Position numbers and translations under genes: made by a program. Below, one piece after another: positions 18,722 through 29,397 of a DNA stretch of 64,000 nt. This stretch comes from Verrucomicrobiota bacterium (GTDB lineage Bacteria > Verrucomicrobiota > Verrucomicrobiia > Limisphaerales > PALSA-1396). The stretch is from assembly GCA_016200005.1 (NCBI GenBank), contig JACQFP010000007.1:37495-101494 (forward strand), written 5' to 3'. Position 1 is the stretch's first letter. Every line of letters starts with the position of its first letter. Under the pieces are notes generated by a model. It was not told the DNA's origin. It worked only from the letters and a program-made list of their open reading frames with translations, and searched no databases.

Positions 18722-21700
18722 ATGGCTAAAACAATTTTGAATATGGTCGGTCGCCGAATTTATCTTCCCATTTGTCTCGCCATCGCGCTGACGGGCAGCC
18801 GGGCTTTCGCCGCCGAACCGGCCAAGGTCGATTTCGCCCGCGACATCCAGCCCATCTTCGTCAAGCGTTGCTACGAATGTCACGGGCCAGACAAACAAAA
18901 AAATGACCTGCGCCTCGACCGCAAACAGGACGCATTGCACGGCGGTAAATCCGGCAAACCGGTCTTCCTGCCGGGCAAGAGCGCCGAGAGTCAGATCCTT
19001 GAACGCGTGACCTCGCAGGACCCCGACGAAGTGATGCCGTCCAAAGGCGAGCGGTTGACGGCGGAGCAAATTGGTTTGCTGCGAGCATGGATTGATCAGG
19101 GCGCCGTCTGGCCGGACGAGAAAAGGCATTGGGCCTTCATCAAGCCGGTTCGACCGGAAGTTCCGGCCGTTAGAAATAAGCGCTGGCCGCGGAATGAAAT
19201 CGATAACTTCATCCTCGCCCGGCTGGAGCAGGAAAAATTATCAGCCTCGCCGGAAGCGGATCGCGCCACCTTGATCCGTCGTTTGACTCTCGACCTCACT
19301 GGCCTGCCGCCGACCATCGAAGAAGTGGATGCCTTTCTGAACGACCGCAGCAACCAGGCGTACGAAAAAGTCGTCGATCGTTTGCTCGCCTCAAACCATT
19401 ACGGCGAACATCTTGCGCGCGGGTGGCTTGACCTGGCGCGCTATGCGGATTCCAATGGTTACCAGGTGGACATCGCCCGTTCCATGTGGCCGTACCGTGA
19501 ATGGGTGATCAATGCTTTCAATCGCAACCAGCCGTTCGACCAGTTCACCATCGAGCAGCTCGCCGGCGACCTGTTGCCCAACGCCACGCTGGAGCAGAGA
19601 ATCGCCACCGGTTTCAACCGCAACACCAAGTCCAACGACGAAGGCGGCGGCGATGATGAGGAGTATCGAACCAAGGCGGTGAAGGACCGCGTGGCAACGA
19701 CCGCGGCGACCTGGCTGGGCCTGACGATGATGTGCGCGGAATGCCATTCGCACAAGTATGACCCAATCTCGCAGGAAGAGTACTATCGTTTCTACTCGTT
19801 CTTCAACAACACGACCGATCGCGGCAACAGCACCGATCCGAGTATTGCCGTCCCCGCCCCGCCGGTGCAGCAAAGAGTCGATTACCTCCACTCGCAACTC
19901 GCACGGCTGAAACAGGATTTGGCCGAAACGGAAAGAATCCTGCCTGCCGCACAGGAAGCTTGGGAGCGCCGCATCGCCGGCCAAACGAACGTCTGGATTA
20001 CACTCAACCTGACCAGCGCAATCTCCACTGGCGGCGCGACCATCACCAACCTGCCCGACCAATCGATTCTCGTCGGCGGATTGAACCCAACTTACGACAC
20101 TTACCAGATTTCCGCCGAAACCGATTTGCAAAACATAACAGCGGTCCTGCTGGAAGTGCTGCCCGATCCGAGCCTGCCCAAGAACGGTCCGGGTCGTTGG
20201 AGCCAGACCGGCAATTTCATTCTGGACGAATTCGGGATGACGGCGTCGCCGAAATCAGGTGACGCCGTTGCTCCCAGAACCGTCTTCTTCGGCAAGGCGA
20301 GCGCCGATTGGGAACAACAGTATTATCGCGCCGAACATGCGATCGATCGCAACCCGAGAACCGGCTGGGCCATCGCGCCAAAGTTCGGCCAGCGGCACTT
20401 TCTCATCGCCGAGTTGAGGGAACCGCTCGCCAGCAAAGACGGCGCGAAAATCGGATTCCGGTTCGATTCGTATCACGGCAACAGCCACAGCATCGGTCGG
20501 CTTCGGCTCTCGGTAACGACGGAGAAAGACCCCGCCGCGCTTTGGCCGGTGCCGACCGAAGTGGCGGATTTGCTCGCCGTGCCGGCAGCGAAACGCACGC
20601 CGGAGCAACAGCGGCTGCTTGCAGCGCACTACCGCACCGTGTCGCCGACCGTCCGCCAGATCGAACGGGAAATCTTCCGCCTAAACGAACGCGAAGTGGA
20701 GCTGGCCAATACGAAGTACACCTCGCTCGTGGTGAAGGAACGCGACGAACCTCGGGCGACCTACGTTCAAGTGCGCGGAAACTTTTTGGAAAAAGGCAAG
20801 GAGGTTACGCCCGGCGTCCCCGCGATTCTGCCGCCCTTGCCAACCGATCAACCGACCAATCGCCTCGCGCTCGCACGCTGGCTGGTTGATCCGCAAAATC
20901 CTTTGACCGCGCGCGTGACCGTGAACCGGCTGTGGGAGCGGGTGTTCGGCACCGGCATTGTGAAGACGAGCGAGGATTTCGGCAAACAAGGCGAAGCGCC
21001 GTCGCATCCAGAGTTGCTCGATTGGCTCGCCTGCGAATTTATGTCACCAACCGTTGCGCACCGCGATTCACGTCTCACGGATCACGCATCACGGATCACG
21101 CCTCACTCCTGGAACGTGAAACACATCATGAAGCTGATCGTCATGTCGGCCGCGTATCGCCAAAGCGCCACCGCCAATGAGGAGCTGCTGGAGAAGGACC
21201 CCTACAACCGGCTGCTGGCTCGCGGCCCGCGGTTTCGCATGGACGCCGAGATGATCCGCGACCAGGCTTTGGCCGTGAGTGGACTGCTGAATCCAGAAGT
21301 CGGCGGGCCGAGCGTGTATCCCGTTCAAGTGGCGAACTTGTGGAAGGAGCTCGGCTTCCTGCGTCCCGAGATCGGCATGGACGAATGGCCCACGAGCGAA
21401 GGACCGGAGCTTTACCGTCGCGGAATTTACACTTTCTGGCGCCGGGTCTGCACGTATCCGACCTTCGCGACGTTCGACGCACCAAGCCGCGAAGTGTGCA
21501 TCTCGCGACGGCCGCGCAGCGACACGCCGTTGCAGGCGTTGGCGGCGTTGAACGATCCCGCATTTCTGGAAACCGCACGGGTGTTCGCTCAACGCATTCT
21601 CCTCCACGGCGGTTCTGATCCGAACCAACAAATCGAATATGCGTTTCGGCTTTGTCTCGCCCGCTCTCCCACGAAATTGGAACGGCAACGCCTGGTAAAT

Positions 21701-21871
21701 CTTTACGAGCAGCAATTGAAAAGTTTTGAGCGCGATGCCAGGTCAGCCGAAGAACTGGTCAGGCAGGGTTTAGCCGAGCGCCCCGCTGATCTGGACATTC
21801 GCAAACTGGCGGCGTGGATGATGGTGGGAAATGTTTTGTTAAATCTGGATGAAACGCTCACGAAGGAATGA
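18722..21871 (+). CDS. PSCyt1-DUF1549-DUF1553 (PSD1) secreted protein, copy 1
   Basis: This 1049-residue protein has a signal peptide (1-36), a planctomycete cytochrome-type domain with CYECH (Cys50, Cys53, His54), DUF1549 (about 125-345) with a second CAECH (Cys338-His342), a beta-rich middle segment (about 420-620) and DUF1553 (about 700-970). Families of this architecture are abundant in Planctomycetes and Verrucomicrobia and always paired with DUF1501 proteins; covalent haem binding is suggested by CxxCH but the biochemical role is not established. DUF1553 carries a repeat-encoded insertion (nt 21066-21104). The ATG at 18722 precedes the signal peptide; the frame is open back to 18521 but that part looks non-coding. 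Confidence 0.9.
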   Translation: MAKTILNMVGRRIYLPICLAIALTGSRAFAAEPAKVDFARDIQPIFVKRCYECHGPDKQKNDLRLDRKQDALHGGKSGKPVFLPGKSAESQILERVTSQDPDEVMPSKGERLTAEQIGLLRAWIDQGAVWPDEKRHWAFIKPVRPEVPAVRNKRWPRNEIDNFILARLEQEKLSASPEADRATLIRRLTLDLTGLPPTIEEVDAFLNDRSNQAYEKVVDRLLASNHYGEHLARGWLDLARYADSNGYQVDIARSMWPYREWVINAFNRNQPFDQFTIEQLAGDLLPNATLEQRIATGFNRNTKSNDEGGGDDEEYRTKAVKDRVATTAATWLGLTMMCAECHSHKYDPISQEEYYRFYSFFNNTTDRGNSTDPSIAVPAPPVQQRVDYLHSQLARLKQDLAETERILPAAQEAWERRIAGQTNVWITLNLTSAISTGGATITNLPDQSILVGGLNPTYDTYQISAETDLQNITAVLLEVLPDPSLPKNGPGRWSQTGNFILDEFGMTASPKSGDAVAPRTVFFGKASADWEQQYYRAEHAIDRNPRTGWAIAPKFGQRHFLIAELREPLASKDGAKIGFRFDSYHGNSHSIGRLRLSVTTEKDPAALWPVPTEVADLLAVPAAKRTPEQQRLLAAHYRTVSPTVRQIEREIFRLNEREVELANTKYTSLVVKERDEPRATYVQVRGNFLEKGKEVTPGVPAILPPLPTDQPTNRLALARWLVDPQNPLTARVTVNRLWERVFGTGIVKTSEDFGKQGEAPSHPELLDWLACEFMSPTVAHRDSRLTDHASRITPHSWNVKHIMKLIVMSAAYRQSATANEELLEKDPYNRLLARGPRFRMDAEMIRDQALAVSGLLNPEVGGPSVYPVQVANLWKELGFLRPEIGMDEWPTSEGPELYRRGIYTFWRRVCTYPTFATFDAPSREVCISRRPRSDTPLQALAALNDPAFLETARVFAQRILLHGGSDPNQQIEYAFRLCLARSPTKLERQRLVNLYEQQLKSFERDARSAEELVRQGLAERPADLDIRKLAAWMMVGNVLLNLDETLTKE
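21066..21104. repeat. 14-base tandem repeat inserted in DUF1553
   Basis: The unit ACGGATCACGCATC occurs twice in perfect phase (21077 and 21091) with degenerate flanks. It encodes [14 protein letters not shown] in the loop between LDWLACEF and WNVKHIM. The third copy of the gene family has only about three residues at this point, so this is added sequence. Confidence 0.75.
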
Positions 21872-21912
21872 AATACCAAAATACCCAAGCACCCAAATAC
21901 CCAGAACTGATT
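21868..21912. repeat. CCCAAA-type tandem repeat, left flank of cassette
   Basis: Units such as ATACCCAAGCACCCAAATACCC begin at the stop codon of the PSD1 gene. The same units return on the far side of the four-helix-bundle gene (22341-22420), and as the reverse complement GGGTGTTTGGGT at 22440-22478. Confidence 0.75.
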
Positions 21913-21969
21913 CAATGCCAGGATTCCCGAACGTGGCGCGGTGAGGAGGATTTTTGGAATGGAACGACT

Positions 21970-22347
21970 ATGCCAGTGACTGGCGAACTGCGTGAAGAAC
22001 CCAACCACAGAAAGCCATACGACTTGGAAGAGCGAACCGCACAGTTCGGCGAGGCCATTATTCGCTTTGCGAAGAAGATTCCTCAAAATCCAGCAAACAA
22101 CCGTTTGATCGGGCAGTTGGTCGGAGCCGGCACGAGTATCGGCGCGAACTATTGCGAAGCGGATGATGGGGTTTCGCGGAAGGACTACAAGAACCGGATC
22201 GGGACTTGCAAGAAAGAAGCAAAAGAGACGAAATTCTTTTTGCGGATGGTGGCGGTGGCCGAAGAAACACTCAAACCGGAAGCCCGAGTGCCTTGGCAAG
22301 AAGCGAAGGAATTGCATCTTATTTTCTGCTCAATTTACGCAAAATGA
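21970..22347 (+). CDS. Four-helix bundle protein (23S rRNA IVS/S23 family)
   Basis: A protein of about 125 residues with the family pattern: YDLEERTAQFGEAIIRFAKKIP, then LIGQLVGAGTSIGANYCEAD, and ETKFFLRMV. The family folds as a four-helix bundle; members are found in 23S rRNA intervening sequences and as free-standing genes, and resemble the Avd accessory protein of diversity-generating retroelements. Function of the free-standing type is unknown. I chose the ATG at 21970 because the preceding 34 codons are encoded by CCCAAA repeats and junction sequence. The gene separates a PSD1 gene from its DUF1501 partner, which otherwise lie directly adjacent, so it looks like an inserted cassette. Confidence 0.85.
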   Translation: MPVTGELREEPNHRKPYDLEERTAQFGEAIIRFAKKIPQNPANNRLIGQLVGAGTSIGANYCEADDGVSRKDYKNRIGTCKKEAKETKFFLRMVAVAEETLKPEARVPWQEAKELHLIFCSIYAK

Positions 22348-22479
22348 AAAAAACACCCAAACACCATGAAGAAAATACCCAAACACCAAAATACCCAAGG
22401 ACCCAAATGCTCAGGGAATCTTACGCACTGCAACTCGCAGGATTGGGTGTTTGGGTCTTTGGGTGTTTGGGTACTTAAA
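22341..22479. repeat. CCCAAA-type repeat array with inverted half
   Basis: The first part (22341-22420) is made of ACCCAAACACC and ATACCCAAGG units; the last part (22440-22478) is GGGTGTTTGGGTCTTTGGGT, i.e. the same unit inverted. The block can form a long hairpin between the four-helix gene and the DUF1501 gene, and might also act as a terminator or mRNA stabiliser. Confidence 0.75.
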
Positions 22480-22484
22480 GCCCT

Positions 22485-23954
22485 ATGAGAACGCCATTGA
22501 CCATTACCGACGAACTTCGCTCCGAAGAATACGGCAAGCTGATAACGCGCCGGAAATTTTTCCAACAATGCGGCACCGGCATGGGCGCACTGGCTTTGGC
22601 GTCGTTGCTGAACGAAAATCTTTTCGCCGCTCCGACCTCAACCGCCGCTGGTTCGACGCCACTCGGCCCGCATTTCCAGCCCAAAGCCAAAAATATCATC
22701 TACCTTTTTCAATCCGGCGGACCGTCGCATCTCGACCTGTTCGATTACAAACCGGAACTCATCAAGCGCAATGGTCAGCAGATGCCGGATGAAATCTTGA
22801 AGAACATCCGGTTGGCGCAAATTGGCAAGAACGCCTCCGTCTTGGGCACGAGCTACAAATTCAAACAATATGGCAAATCGGGCGTGTGGCTCTCGGAATT
22901 GTTGCCGCACCTTTCGACCATCGTGGACGAAGTCGCGTTCGTGCAAGGAGCCTATTCCGAAGCGTTCAACCACGACCCAGCCACGCTCTTCTGGAACACC
23001 GGTGCGCAACTTGCCGGCCGGCCCAGCATGGGCTCCTGGTTCAGCTACGGTTTGGGAACTGAGAACAAGGACTTGCCGGCCTTTGTCGTGATCACCACAG
23101 GGGCGGGCCAACCGCTCACCAACAATTCATGGGGCAGCGGATTTCTTCCCACCGTCCACCAGGGCGTTCAACTCCGCTCGCAAGGCGATCCGGTCCTGTT
23201 CGTTTCCAATCCCAAGGGCATGGGTGCCGAACGCCGCCGACAATCGCTCGACGCCATCCGCGACCTGAACCAGATGCGTTACGATGTGTTGCGCGATCCG
23301 GAAATCGCCACGCGCATTTCGGCTTACGAACTGGCTTACCGGATGCAAACCAGCGTGCCGGACGTGATGGACATTTCCAAAGAGCCGCCCGCCATGCACG
23401 AAGCGTATGCCACGACGCCAGGCCGGGCCTCGTTTGCGAACAACTGTTTGCTGGCGCGTCGGCTGGTCGAACGCGGCGTGCGCTTCGTCCAATTGTATCA
23501 CCGTGGCTGGGACCATCACGGCGGCGTGGACGGAAACCTTGCCTTCGACCTCAAAAAGCGTTGCCTCGAAACCGATCAACCGACAGTCGCGCTGATAAAG
23601 GATCTAAAAGAGCGCGGACTGTTGGATGAAACCCTAATCATTTGGGGTGGTGAATTCGGACGCACGCCGATGATGCAGGGCAAAATGCAGCCCGACCTGA
23701 TGGGCCGCGACCATCATCCGCACGGCTACACGGTCTGGCTCGCCGGCGGCGGCATCAAGCCGGGCATCGTTTACGGCAAGACGGATGAATTCGGATTTTA
23801 CGCCATCGAAGACAAGGTCCACGTCCACGATTTGCACGCTACGATCCTGCACCTGTTCGGCTTGGAGCACACCAAGTTGACCTACCGATTCCAAGGTCGC
23901 GACTATCGCCTGACCGACGTGCACGGCGAGGTTGTAAAACCTTTGCTGGCTTAG
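22485..23954 (+). CDS. DUF1501 secreted protein, copy 1
   Basis: A 489-residue DUF1501 protein with an N-terminal [11 protein letters not shown] sequence resembling a twin-arginine signal followed by [10 protein letters not shown]. Typical family segments are [44 protein letters not shown] and [13 protein letters not shown]1501 belongs to the alkaline-phosphatase-like/sulfatase-related fold by family annotation, but a reaction has not been shown. It is the partner of the PSD1 gene upstream, from which it is separated by the repeat-flanked four-helix cassette. Folded export through Tat would agree with a metal-binding His-rich core. Confidence 0.92.
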   Translation: MRTPLTITDELRSEEYGKLITRRKFFQQCGTGMGALALASLLNENLFAAPTSTAAGSTPLGPHFQPKAKNIIYLFQSGGPSHLDLFDYKPELIKRNGQQMPDEILKNIRLAQIGKNASVLGTSYKFKQYGKSGVWLSELLPHLSTIVDEVAFVQGAYSEAFNHDPATLFWNTGAQLAGRPSMGSWFSYGLGTENKDLPAFVVITTGAGQPLTNNSWGSGFLPTVHQGVQLRSQGDPVLFVSNPKGMGAERRRQSLDAIRDLNQMRYDVLRDPEIATRISAYELAYRMQTSVPDVMDISKEPPAMHEAYATTPGRASFANNCLLARRLVERGVRFVQLYHRGWDHHGGVDGNLAFDLKKRCLETDQPTVALIKDLKERGLLDETLIIWGGEFGRTPMMQGKMQPDLMGRDHHPHGYTVWLAGGGIKPGIVYGKTDEFGFYAIEDKVHVHDLHATILHLFGLEHTKLTYRFQGRDYRLTDVHGEVVKPLLA

Positions 23955-24003
23955 CGAGCAGGAAGCCTGCGCACGTTTAACCGCCAATGACCTAGGACAA
24001 ATT

Positions 24004-24023
24004 CATGTTGCATCTGCAACATG
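24004..24023. promoter_or_regulatory. Perfect 9+9 bp palindrome, possible operator
   Basis: CATGTTGCA and TGCAACATG are perfect inverted repeats separated by TC. The site lies 135 bp before the second PSD1 gene in a 203-bp intergenic region and 50 bp after the preceding stop. There is no T-run, so it is not a terminator; a repressor or activator binding site is a reasonable guess. Confidence 0.45.
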
Positions 24024-24157
24024 AAACTGTCCAGACATTTGATCGGCCAAAAAGTTTCTCTGCCTTCGATTTCACGGCACAGTCTCCCGGCTTTTTTAAG
24101 ATTGTCGGAAACGCTTTTTTCGGCTTATGGTTACTGCACAATGTGGCGGCGTGACGT

Positions 24158-27100
24158 ATGAATCTTTCGCTGTGTAATGCCCATCAGGGCTGTCGTTGGC
24201 TGCTGACCGGGTTCTTGGTCTGCACTTATGCGGCGAGTTCATCGGCAAAATCACCAGCCAGCCCCGCGAAGATCGACTTCAACCGCGACATCCGACCCAT
24301 CTTTTCCGAGCACTGCTACGCCTGTCACGGCCCGGACGAGCGCAAACGCAAGGCCGGTCTGCGTCTCGATGTTCAAGCGGACGCCTTCAAGGAATTGAAA
24401 TCCGGCAATCACGCTCTGGTGGCGGGCGATTTGTCGAAGAGTTCCCTGGTTGCGCACATCACTTCAACGGACCCGGACGAAATCATGCCGCCACCCAAGC
24501 ACAACAAGCCGCTCAAGCCGGAACAGATTGACTTGTTGAAACGCTGGGTGCAGGAAGGCGCGCAGTGGAAGAAGCATTGGGCGTTCATTCCGCCCGAGCG
24601 CGCCGAACTCCCGGCGGTCAAGGATCAGAAGTGGCCGCGCAACCCGATTGATTATTTCACCCTCGCCCGGCTCGAAAAGGAAAAGCTCAAGCCAAATCCG
24701 GAAGCCGACAAGCCCACACTGGTCCGCCGCGCCACGCTCGATCTGACTGGATTGCCGCCGACCATCGAAGAGGTGGACGCCTTCCTGGCCGACAAGTCGC
24801 ACGATGCTTACGAAAAACTGGTGGATCGCCTGCTGTCGTCGCCGCACTACGGCGAGCGGATGGCCCAAAACTGGATGGACCTCGCGCGCTACGCCGACAC
24901 CAGCGGTTACCACTTCGACGGCGTCCGCTTCATGTGGCTGTGGCGCGATTGGGTCATCAAAGCTTTCAACGACAATAAACCCTACGACGAGTTTACCGTC
25001 GAACAACTCGCCGGTGATCTGCTTCCCAAGCCAACGCAATCGCAGCGCGTCGCGACCGGCTTTGTCCGCAACAACATGACCAACGACGAGGGCGGGGCCG
25101 ACCCGGACGAGTATCTCAACAAGTACGTGGTTGATCGGGTCAACACGCTCGGCGCCGTGTGGCTCGGCCTCACGGTGGGTTGCACCGAATGTCACGACCA
25201 CAAGTATGATCCGCTGACAACGAAGGAGTTTTATCGGCTTTACGCCTTCTTTCACAACGTGCCAGAGAAAGGCCTGGACCGCATCCGCACGGACAACCCG
25301 CCGCCGCGATTGCCGGTGCCCACCCAGGAGCAGGCGTTGCAATTCGTCGAGGCGGACTTCGCGCTCAAGGATGCCGAGAAGACGTTGCAGGATCGCTCCA
25401 ACGAACTCGGCGAGACGCAGGAGAAATGGGAACGCGAAACCAATGCCAAACCGCCACCGAAACCAAACAACGAAGGGTTGGTGGCTTTGCTTAAGTTCGA
25501 TGATTCCCTGAGCGTTCCATCTCCCTTCGGAGAAGATGAGGGCAAGCTCATCGATTCCGAGAAGCCTGAGTTTGCCGATGGTAGGCTCGGCAAAGCGCTG
25601 AAGTTGGACGGCAAAGCGTACGCGGATTTTGGCCCGCTCGTCAGTTTCGAGCGCACCAACGCCTTCAGCTACGGCGCATGGGTGAAACTTGAAGGCGACG
25701 GCGCGGTGTTGAGCAAGATGGAGAAGGGTCCGGGCTATCGCGGTTTCGATCTCTTCTACGCCGACGAACGTTTCGAGGTGCATCTCGCCAATGCCTGGCC
25801 GGACAATGCGCTGAAGGTCCAATCGAAGGACAAGTTTCCCAAAAACCAGTGGCAGCACGTGTTGGCAACTTATGATGGCTCGGGTAATGCCTCAGGCGTC
25901 AAGCTGTATATCAACGGCCGCGCCCGAGATCTGAAGACCGAGAAAGATAACCTCACCGAGACCATCACCAACAGTGAGCCAGTGCGCATCGGCGCGCGGA
26001 ACGGTGAATCGACCGTGAAGGGTTTGGTGGACGATCTGCGCTTTTACAATCGAGCGCTCTCGGCGGAGGACGCGCGATTGCTGACCTTCAACGGTTTTCT
26101 GCCCATCATCGCCAAGTCGCGTGGACATCGGAGCGACGAAGAGCGCGCTGAATTGCAAAAGTTCTACAAAGAGAACTACGCCGTCGATTACCTTCGCTCG
26201 GAAACCGCGCTCGCCGACGCGCGCAAGCAGAAGGAAGAATTCTACAAGAAGATTCCCACGACCTTGGTCATGGAAGAGATGACGCCACCGCGCGACACCT
26301 TCCTACTCGTGCGCGGCGATTTCCGCAATCCGGGCGAGAAGGTCACACCCGGCACTCCGTCCGTCCTGCCACCGCTGCCGGAAGGTGAAACCAATCGGCT
26401 GACGTTGGCCCGCTGGCTTGTTTCCAAAGATCATCCGCTGACGGCACGCGTCACGGTAAACCGTTACTGGTCGCTGTTCTTTGGTGAGGGACTCGTCAAA
26501 ACGATCAACGACTTCGGCTCCCAAGGCGAATGGCCGAGTCATCCGGAATTGTTGGACTGGCTGGCCGTGCAGTTCCGCGACGGCGGTGAAATCCGACAGC
26601 GCGGCGGTAAGAGTTCGCGCTTCGAGCGAAGCAGCGCCAGCGCGTGGGACGTGAAGGGTTTGGTGCGTTTAATGGTGACGAGCGCCACCTACCGGCAATC
26701 CGCCGCCGTCACGCCGGAGAAACTGGAGCGCGACCCTTACGACCGCCTCTTTACCCGTGGTCCGCGCGTGCGACTGGATGCCGAATTTGTTCGCGACAAT
26801 GCGCTGGCGGTGTCGGGTCTCCTCAACGACAAAATCGGCGGACCGAGCGTGAAGCCTTATCAACCACCCGGCACCTGGGACGGTGTCGATGCGAAGTACG
26901 TGCAGGACAAGGGCGACGCCCTTTATCGCCGCGGCATGTATGTCTTCTGGCGGCGCTCGGCGCATTATCCTTCCTTTGCGACGTTCGACGCGCCCAACCG
27001 CGAGGTCTGCACCTTCCTCCGTCAACGCACGCAGACACCGTTGCAATCCCTGGTGTTGATGAACGATCCGGTGTACGTCGAAGCTGCGCGCGGACTGGCG

Positions 27101-27379
27101 GAACGCGTGTTGCGCGAAGAACCTAAAGACACGGACAAACGAATCGTGCGCGCCTTCCGCCACACGCTCGGTCGCGTGCCGAAATTGGATGAGGTCGCCG
27201 TTCTGCACAAAACGTACGAACAACAATTAACTAATTTCAAACAGGACACGAAGGCCGCGGAAGACTTGCTGAAGGTTGGCGAATCGCCGCTACCCGAGAA
27301 AGCTGATCCTGCCGAGTTGGCCGCGATGACCGCCGTGGCCAACGTGCTGTTGAACCTCAACGAAACCATCACCAAATAG
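24158..27379 (+). CDS. PSD1 secreted protein with LamG-like middle domain, copy 2
   Basis: The 1073-residue product has a signal peptide (to about 30), a cytochrome-type CYACH motif, DUF1549 with a second CTECH motif and DUF1553 at the C-terminus. Unlike copies 1 and 3, its middle region (about 445-650) is a concanavalin/LamG-like domain with [35 protein letters not shown] and [11 protein letters not shown], a fold that commonly binds glycans. The DUF1553 loop again carries an extra segment, [19 protein letters not shown] (nt about 26578-26640), at the same position as the repeat-derived insert of copy 1. It is followed five bases later by its DUF1501 partner. Confidence 0.92.
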   Translation: MNLSLCNAHQGCRWLLTGFLVCTYAASSSAKSPASPAKIDFNRDIRPIFSEHCYACHGPDERKRKAGLRLDVQADAFKELKSGNHALVAGDLSKSSLVAHITSTDPDEIMPPPKHNKPLKPEQIDLLKRWVQEGAQWKKHWAFIPPERAELPAVKDQKWPRNPIDYFTLARLEKEKLKPNPEADKPTLVRRATLDLTGLPPTIEEVDAFLADKSHDAYEKLVDRLLSSPHYGERMAQNWMDLARYADTSGYHFDGVRFMWLWRDWVIKAFNDNKPYDEFTVEQLAGDLLPKPTQSQRVATGFVRNNMTNDEGGADPDEYLNKYVVDRVNTLGAVWLGLTVGCTECHDHKYDPLTTKEFYRLYAFFHNVPEKGLDRIRTDNPPPRLPVPTQEQALQFVEADFALKDAEKTLQDRSNELGETQEKWERETNAKPPPKPNNEGLVALLKFDDSLSVPSPFGEDEGKLIDSEKPEFADGRLGKALKLDGKAYADFGPLVSFERTNAFSYGAWVKLEGDGAVLSKMEKGPGYRGFDLFYADERFEVHLANAWPDNALKVQSKDKFPKNQWQHVLATYDGSGNASGVKLYINGRARDLKTEKDNLTETITNSEPVRIGARNGESTVKGLVDDLRFYNRALSAEDARLLTFNGFLPIIAKSRGHRSDEERAELQKFYKENYAVDYLRSETALADARKQKEEFYKKIPTTLVMEEMTPPRDTFLLVRGDFRNPGEKVTPGTPSVLPPLPEGETNRLTLARWLVSKDHPLTARVTVNRYWSLFFGEGLVKTINDFGSQGEWPSHPELLDWLAVQFRDGGEIRQRGGKSSRFERSSASAWDVKGLVRLMVTSATYRQSAAVTPEKLERDPYDRLFTRGPRVRLDAEFVRDNALAVSGLLNDKIGGPSVKPYQPPGTWDGVDAKYVQDKGDALYRRGMYVFWRRSAHYPSFATFDAPNREVCTFLRQRTQTPLQSLVLMNDPVYVEAARGLAERVLREEPKDTDKRIVRAFRHTLGRVPKLDEVAVLHKTYEQQLTNFKQDTKAAEDLLKVGESPLPEKADPAELAAMTAVANVLLNLNETITK

Positions 27380-27384
27380 CTGCC

Positions 27385-28830
27385 ATGATTTTTCAAAACG
27401 AAATCCAGAAAACCCTTTCCCGTCGCGCGTTTCTCACCCGCAGCACCACCGGTCTCGGAGCGCTCGCGCTGTCATCGTTGTTGAACCCGCGATTGTTCGG
27501 TGCGGAAGAAGGCGGATTGAAATCCACAGGCGCGCTCAAGGCGTTGCACTCTCCCGCCAAAGCCAAGCGGGTCATCTACATGTTTCAATCCGGTGCGCCG
27601 TCGCACCTCGATCTGTTCGATTCCAAACCAAAGCTCAAGGAGATGACGGGCGTGGAATTGCCGCCCAGCGTGCGCATGGGCCAACGCATCACCGGCATGA
27701 CGGCGGGCCAGGCGGTGCTGCGTTGTGTGGGGTCAGCCTACGACTTCAAACGTTACGGCAAATCGGGTGTCGAGTTGAGCAGTATGATTCCGAACATCGG
27801 CGGCATCGTGGACGACATCGCCATCATCCGCTCGATGTTCACCGAGCCGATCAACCACGATCCCGCGGTCACGTTCATGGGCACAGGCAATCAACAACCC
27901 GGCCGCCCGACGATGGGAGCGTGGGTTGCCTACGGCCTCGGGAGCGAGAACGCCGACCTGCCCGCGTACGTGGTGCTCACCAGCGGCAGCGGCGGCCAGT
28001 CATTACAGGTGCGCTATTGGGGCAACGGCTTTCTCTCCGCCAATTATCAGGGCGTGCAGTTTCGCAATCAGGGCGACCCGGTGGTTTATGTTTCCAACCC
28101 GCCGGGCTTGAGCGGCACAGCGCGTCGGCAGTTGATCGATGCGATGCAGGAGTTGAATCGCAAACAACTCGGCGCGCTCGGCGACCCGGCCATCGCCACG
28201 CACATTGACAATTACGAACTCGCGTTCCGCATGCAAACGAGCGTGCCGGAGTTGATGGACATCGCGAAAGAGCCGAAGGAAATCCTGGAGATGTATGGCG
28301 CCGAACCGGGCAAGGCGTCCTATGCGAACAATTGTCTCCTGGCCCGGCGTCTGGCCGAACGCGGCGTGCGCTTCATCCAGCTTTGTCATCGCGACTGGGA
28401 CCATCACGGCGGCCTGCCCAACGGCATCAAAACCCAGACGAAGAACACCGACCAGGCCAGTGCCGCGTTGATCAAAGACCTCAAGCAACGCGGTCTCCTC
28501 GACGACACCTTGGTGATCTGGGGCGGTGAGTTCGGGCGGACGGCCTATTCCCAAGGCGAGATCAAGAAAGACGATTTCGGTCGCGACCATCATCCGCGCT
28601 GCTTCTCGCTCTGGATGGCCGGCGGCGGAATCAAGCCGGGACTGGTTTACGGCGCGACCGACGACTTCGGCTACAACATCGTCGAGAACCCGGTTAACGT
28701 GCATGATTTCCACGCCACGATGCTCCACTGTCTCGGCATCGATCACACCAAGCTCACCTACCGCTTTGAAGGCCGCGACTTCCGCCTGACCGATGTCAGT
28801 GGGGAGGTTGTCAAAGATTTGCTGGCGTAA
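27385..28830 (+). CDS. DUF1501 secreted protein, copy 2
   Basis: The 481-residue protein starts with SRRAFLTRSTTGLGALALSS, a twin-arginine-like signal. Family segments include [40 protein letters not shown] and FGRDHHPR. It lies 5 bp after the PSD1 gene and is certainly part of the same transcript. Its sequence is collinear with the other two DUF1501 proteins in the window. Confidence 0.92.
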   Translation: MIFQNEIQKTLSRRAFLTRSTTGLGALALSSLLNPRLFGAEEGGLKSTGALKALHSPAKAKRVIYMFQSGAPSHLDLFDSKPKLKEMTGVELPPSVRMGQRITGMTAGQAVLRCVGSAYDFKRYGKSGVELSSMIPNIGGIVDDIAIIRSMFTEPINHDPAVTFMGTGNQQPGRPTMGAWVAYGLGSENADLPAYVVLTSGSGGQSLQVRYWGNGFLSANYQGVQFRNQGDPVVYVSNPPGLSGTARRQLIDAMQELNRKQLGALGDPAIATHIDNYELAFRMQTSVPELMDIAKEPKEILEMYGAEPGKASYANNCLLARRLAERGVRFIQLCHRDWDHHGGLPNGIKTQTKNTDQASAALIKDLKQRGLLDDTLVIWGGEFGRTAYSQGEIKKDDFGRDHHPRCFSLWMAGGGIKPGLVYGATDDFGYNIVENPVNVHDFHATMLHCLGIDHTKLTYRFEGRDFRLTDVSGEVVKDLLA

Positions 28831-29134
28831 AGAACGGGCAAAGTGGACTGATTGGGTAACACCTTGCGCCGAAGCAGGGCAATGCCGAACGACAGCGCCA
28901 GTTTTTCAGCAAACAGCCTTGGCTTCTCCGTTATCGAGTTTCCACGTTCAGGTTTGCGTTTGTAACGCATTGAAATACCATCCGTGCCAGCCATCATGCA
29001 CTGGATCGCGCCATCTGAAAAAGACACCGTCGGCGGGCACGCAATGCCTGCACGGCATTTTGCGGGTGTGCCGAAGTTCGGCACTCGGAACTCGACGTTA
29101 GACGCTGACGTGTTTCGACATTCGACATTCCTGC

Positions 29135-29389
29135 CGCATCTGGATTCAACTCTTCTACTCCACGCTCAACGCCCAGGGCCGCGCCGGATTCGTGATGGCC
29201 AGCGGCGCAAGGAACGGGCACTATCACTGGATGAAGCTTACCGCAGGCGTCCGCAAATACGCCGCCAAACTGGGCATCGCCGAAGAAGAGGCGTTCAAGA
29301 AAGGTATGGAGGAAAAGTCGAAGGAATTTGTGGGGAAAAGCGCGGAAGTTTACGCCAAGGGGGTAATTCCAGGAACAGCTCGTCACTAA
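29135..29389 (+). pseudogene. Chimeric remnant: HsdM fragment joined to ThiC C-terminus
   Basis: One open stretch without a proper start reads RIWIQLFYSTLNAQGRAGFV and MASGA, matching the core of type I restriction methylases (HsdM). From 29231 it changes to MKLTAGVRKYAAKLGI and KKGMEEKSKEF, ending AEVYAKG before TAA. The latter is recognisably the C-terminal end of ThiC (phosphomethylpyrimidine synthase). Neither gene is otherwise present in the window. The short ORF from 29192 might be translated but I regard the whole as two fused scraps. The preceding 28831-29134 holds no gene; it includes a short GACATTCGACATTC repeat (29118-29130). Confidence 0.65.
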
Positions 29390-29397
29390 TCTGTGGT

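Noticed and set aside
21970..22347. Diversity-generating retroelement
   Set aside because: The four-helix protein resembles Avd, but I see no reverse transcriptase and no template/variable repeat pair in the window.
21868..22479. CRISPR-like repeat array
   Set aside because: The CCCAAA units are contiguous and variable with no spacers, and no cas genes are present.
24464..25858. 464-codon minus-strand ORF
   Set aside because: Antisense to DUF1549/LamG coding sequence of the second PSD1 gene; composition is typical of a shadow frame.
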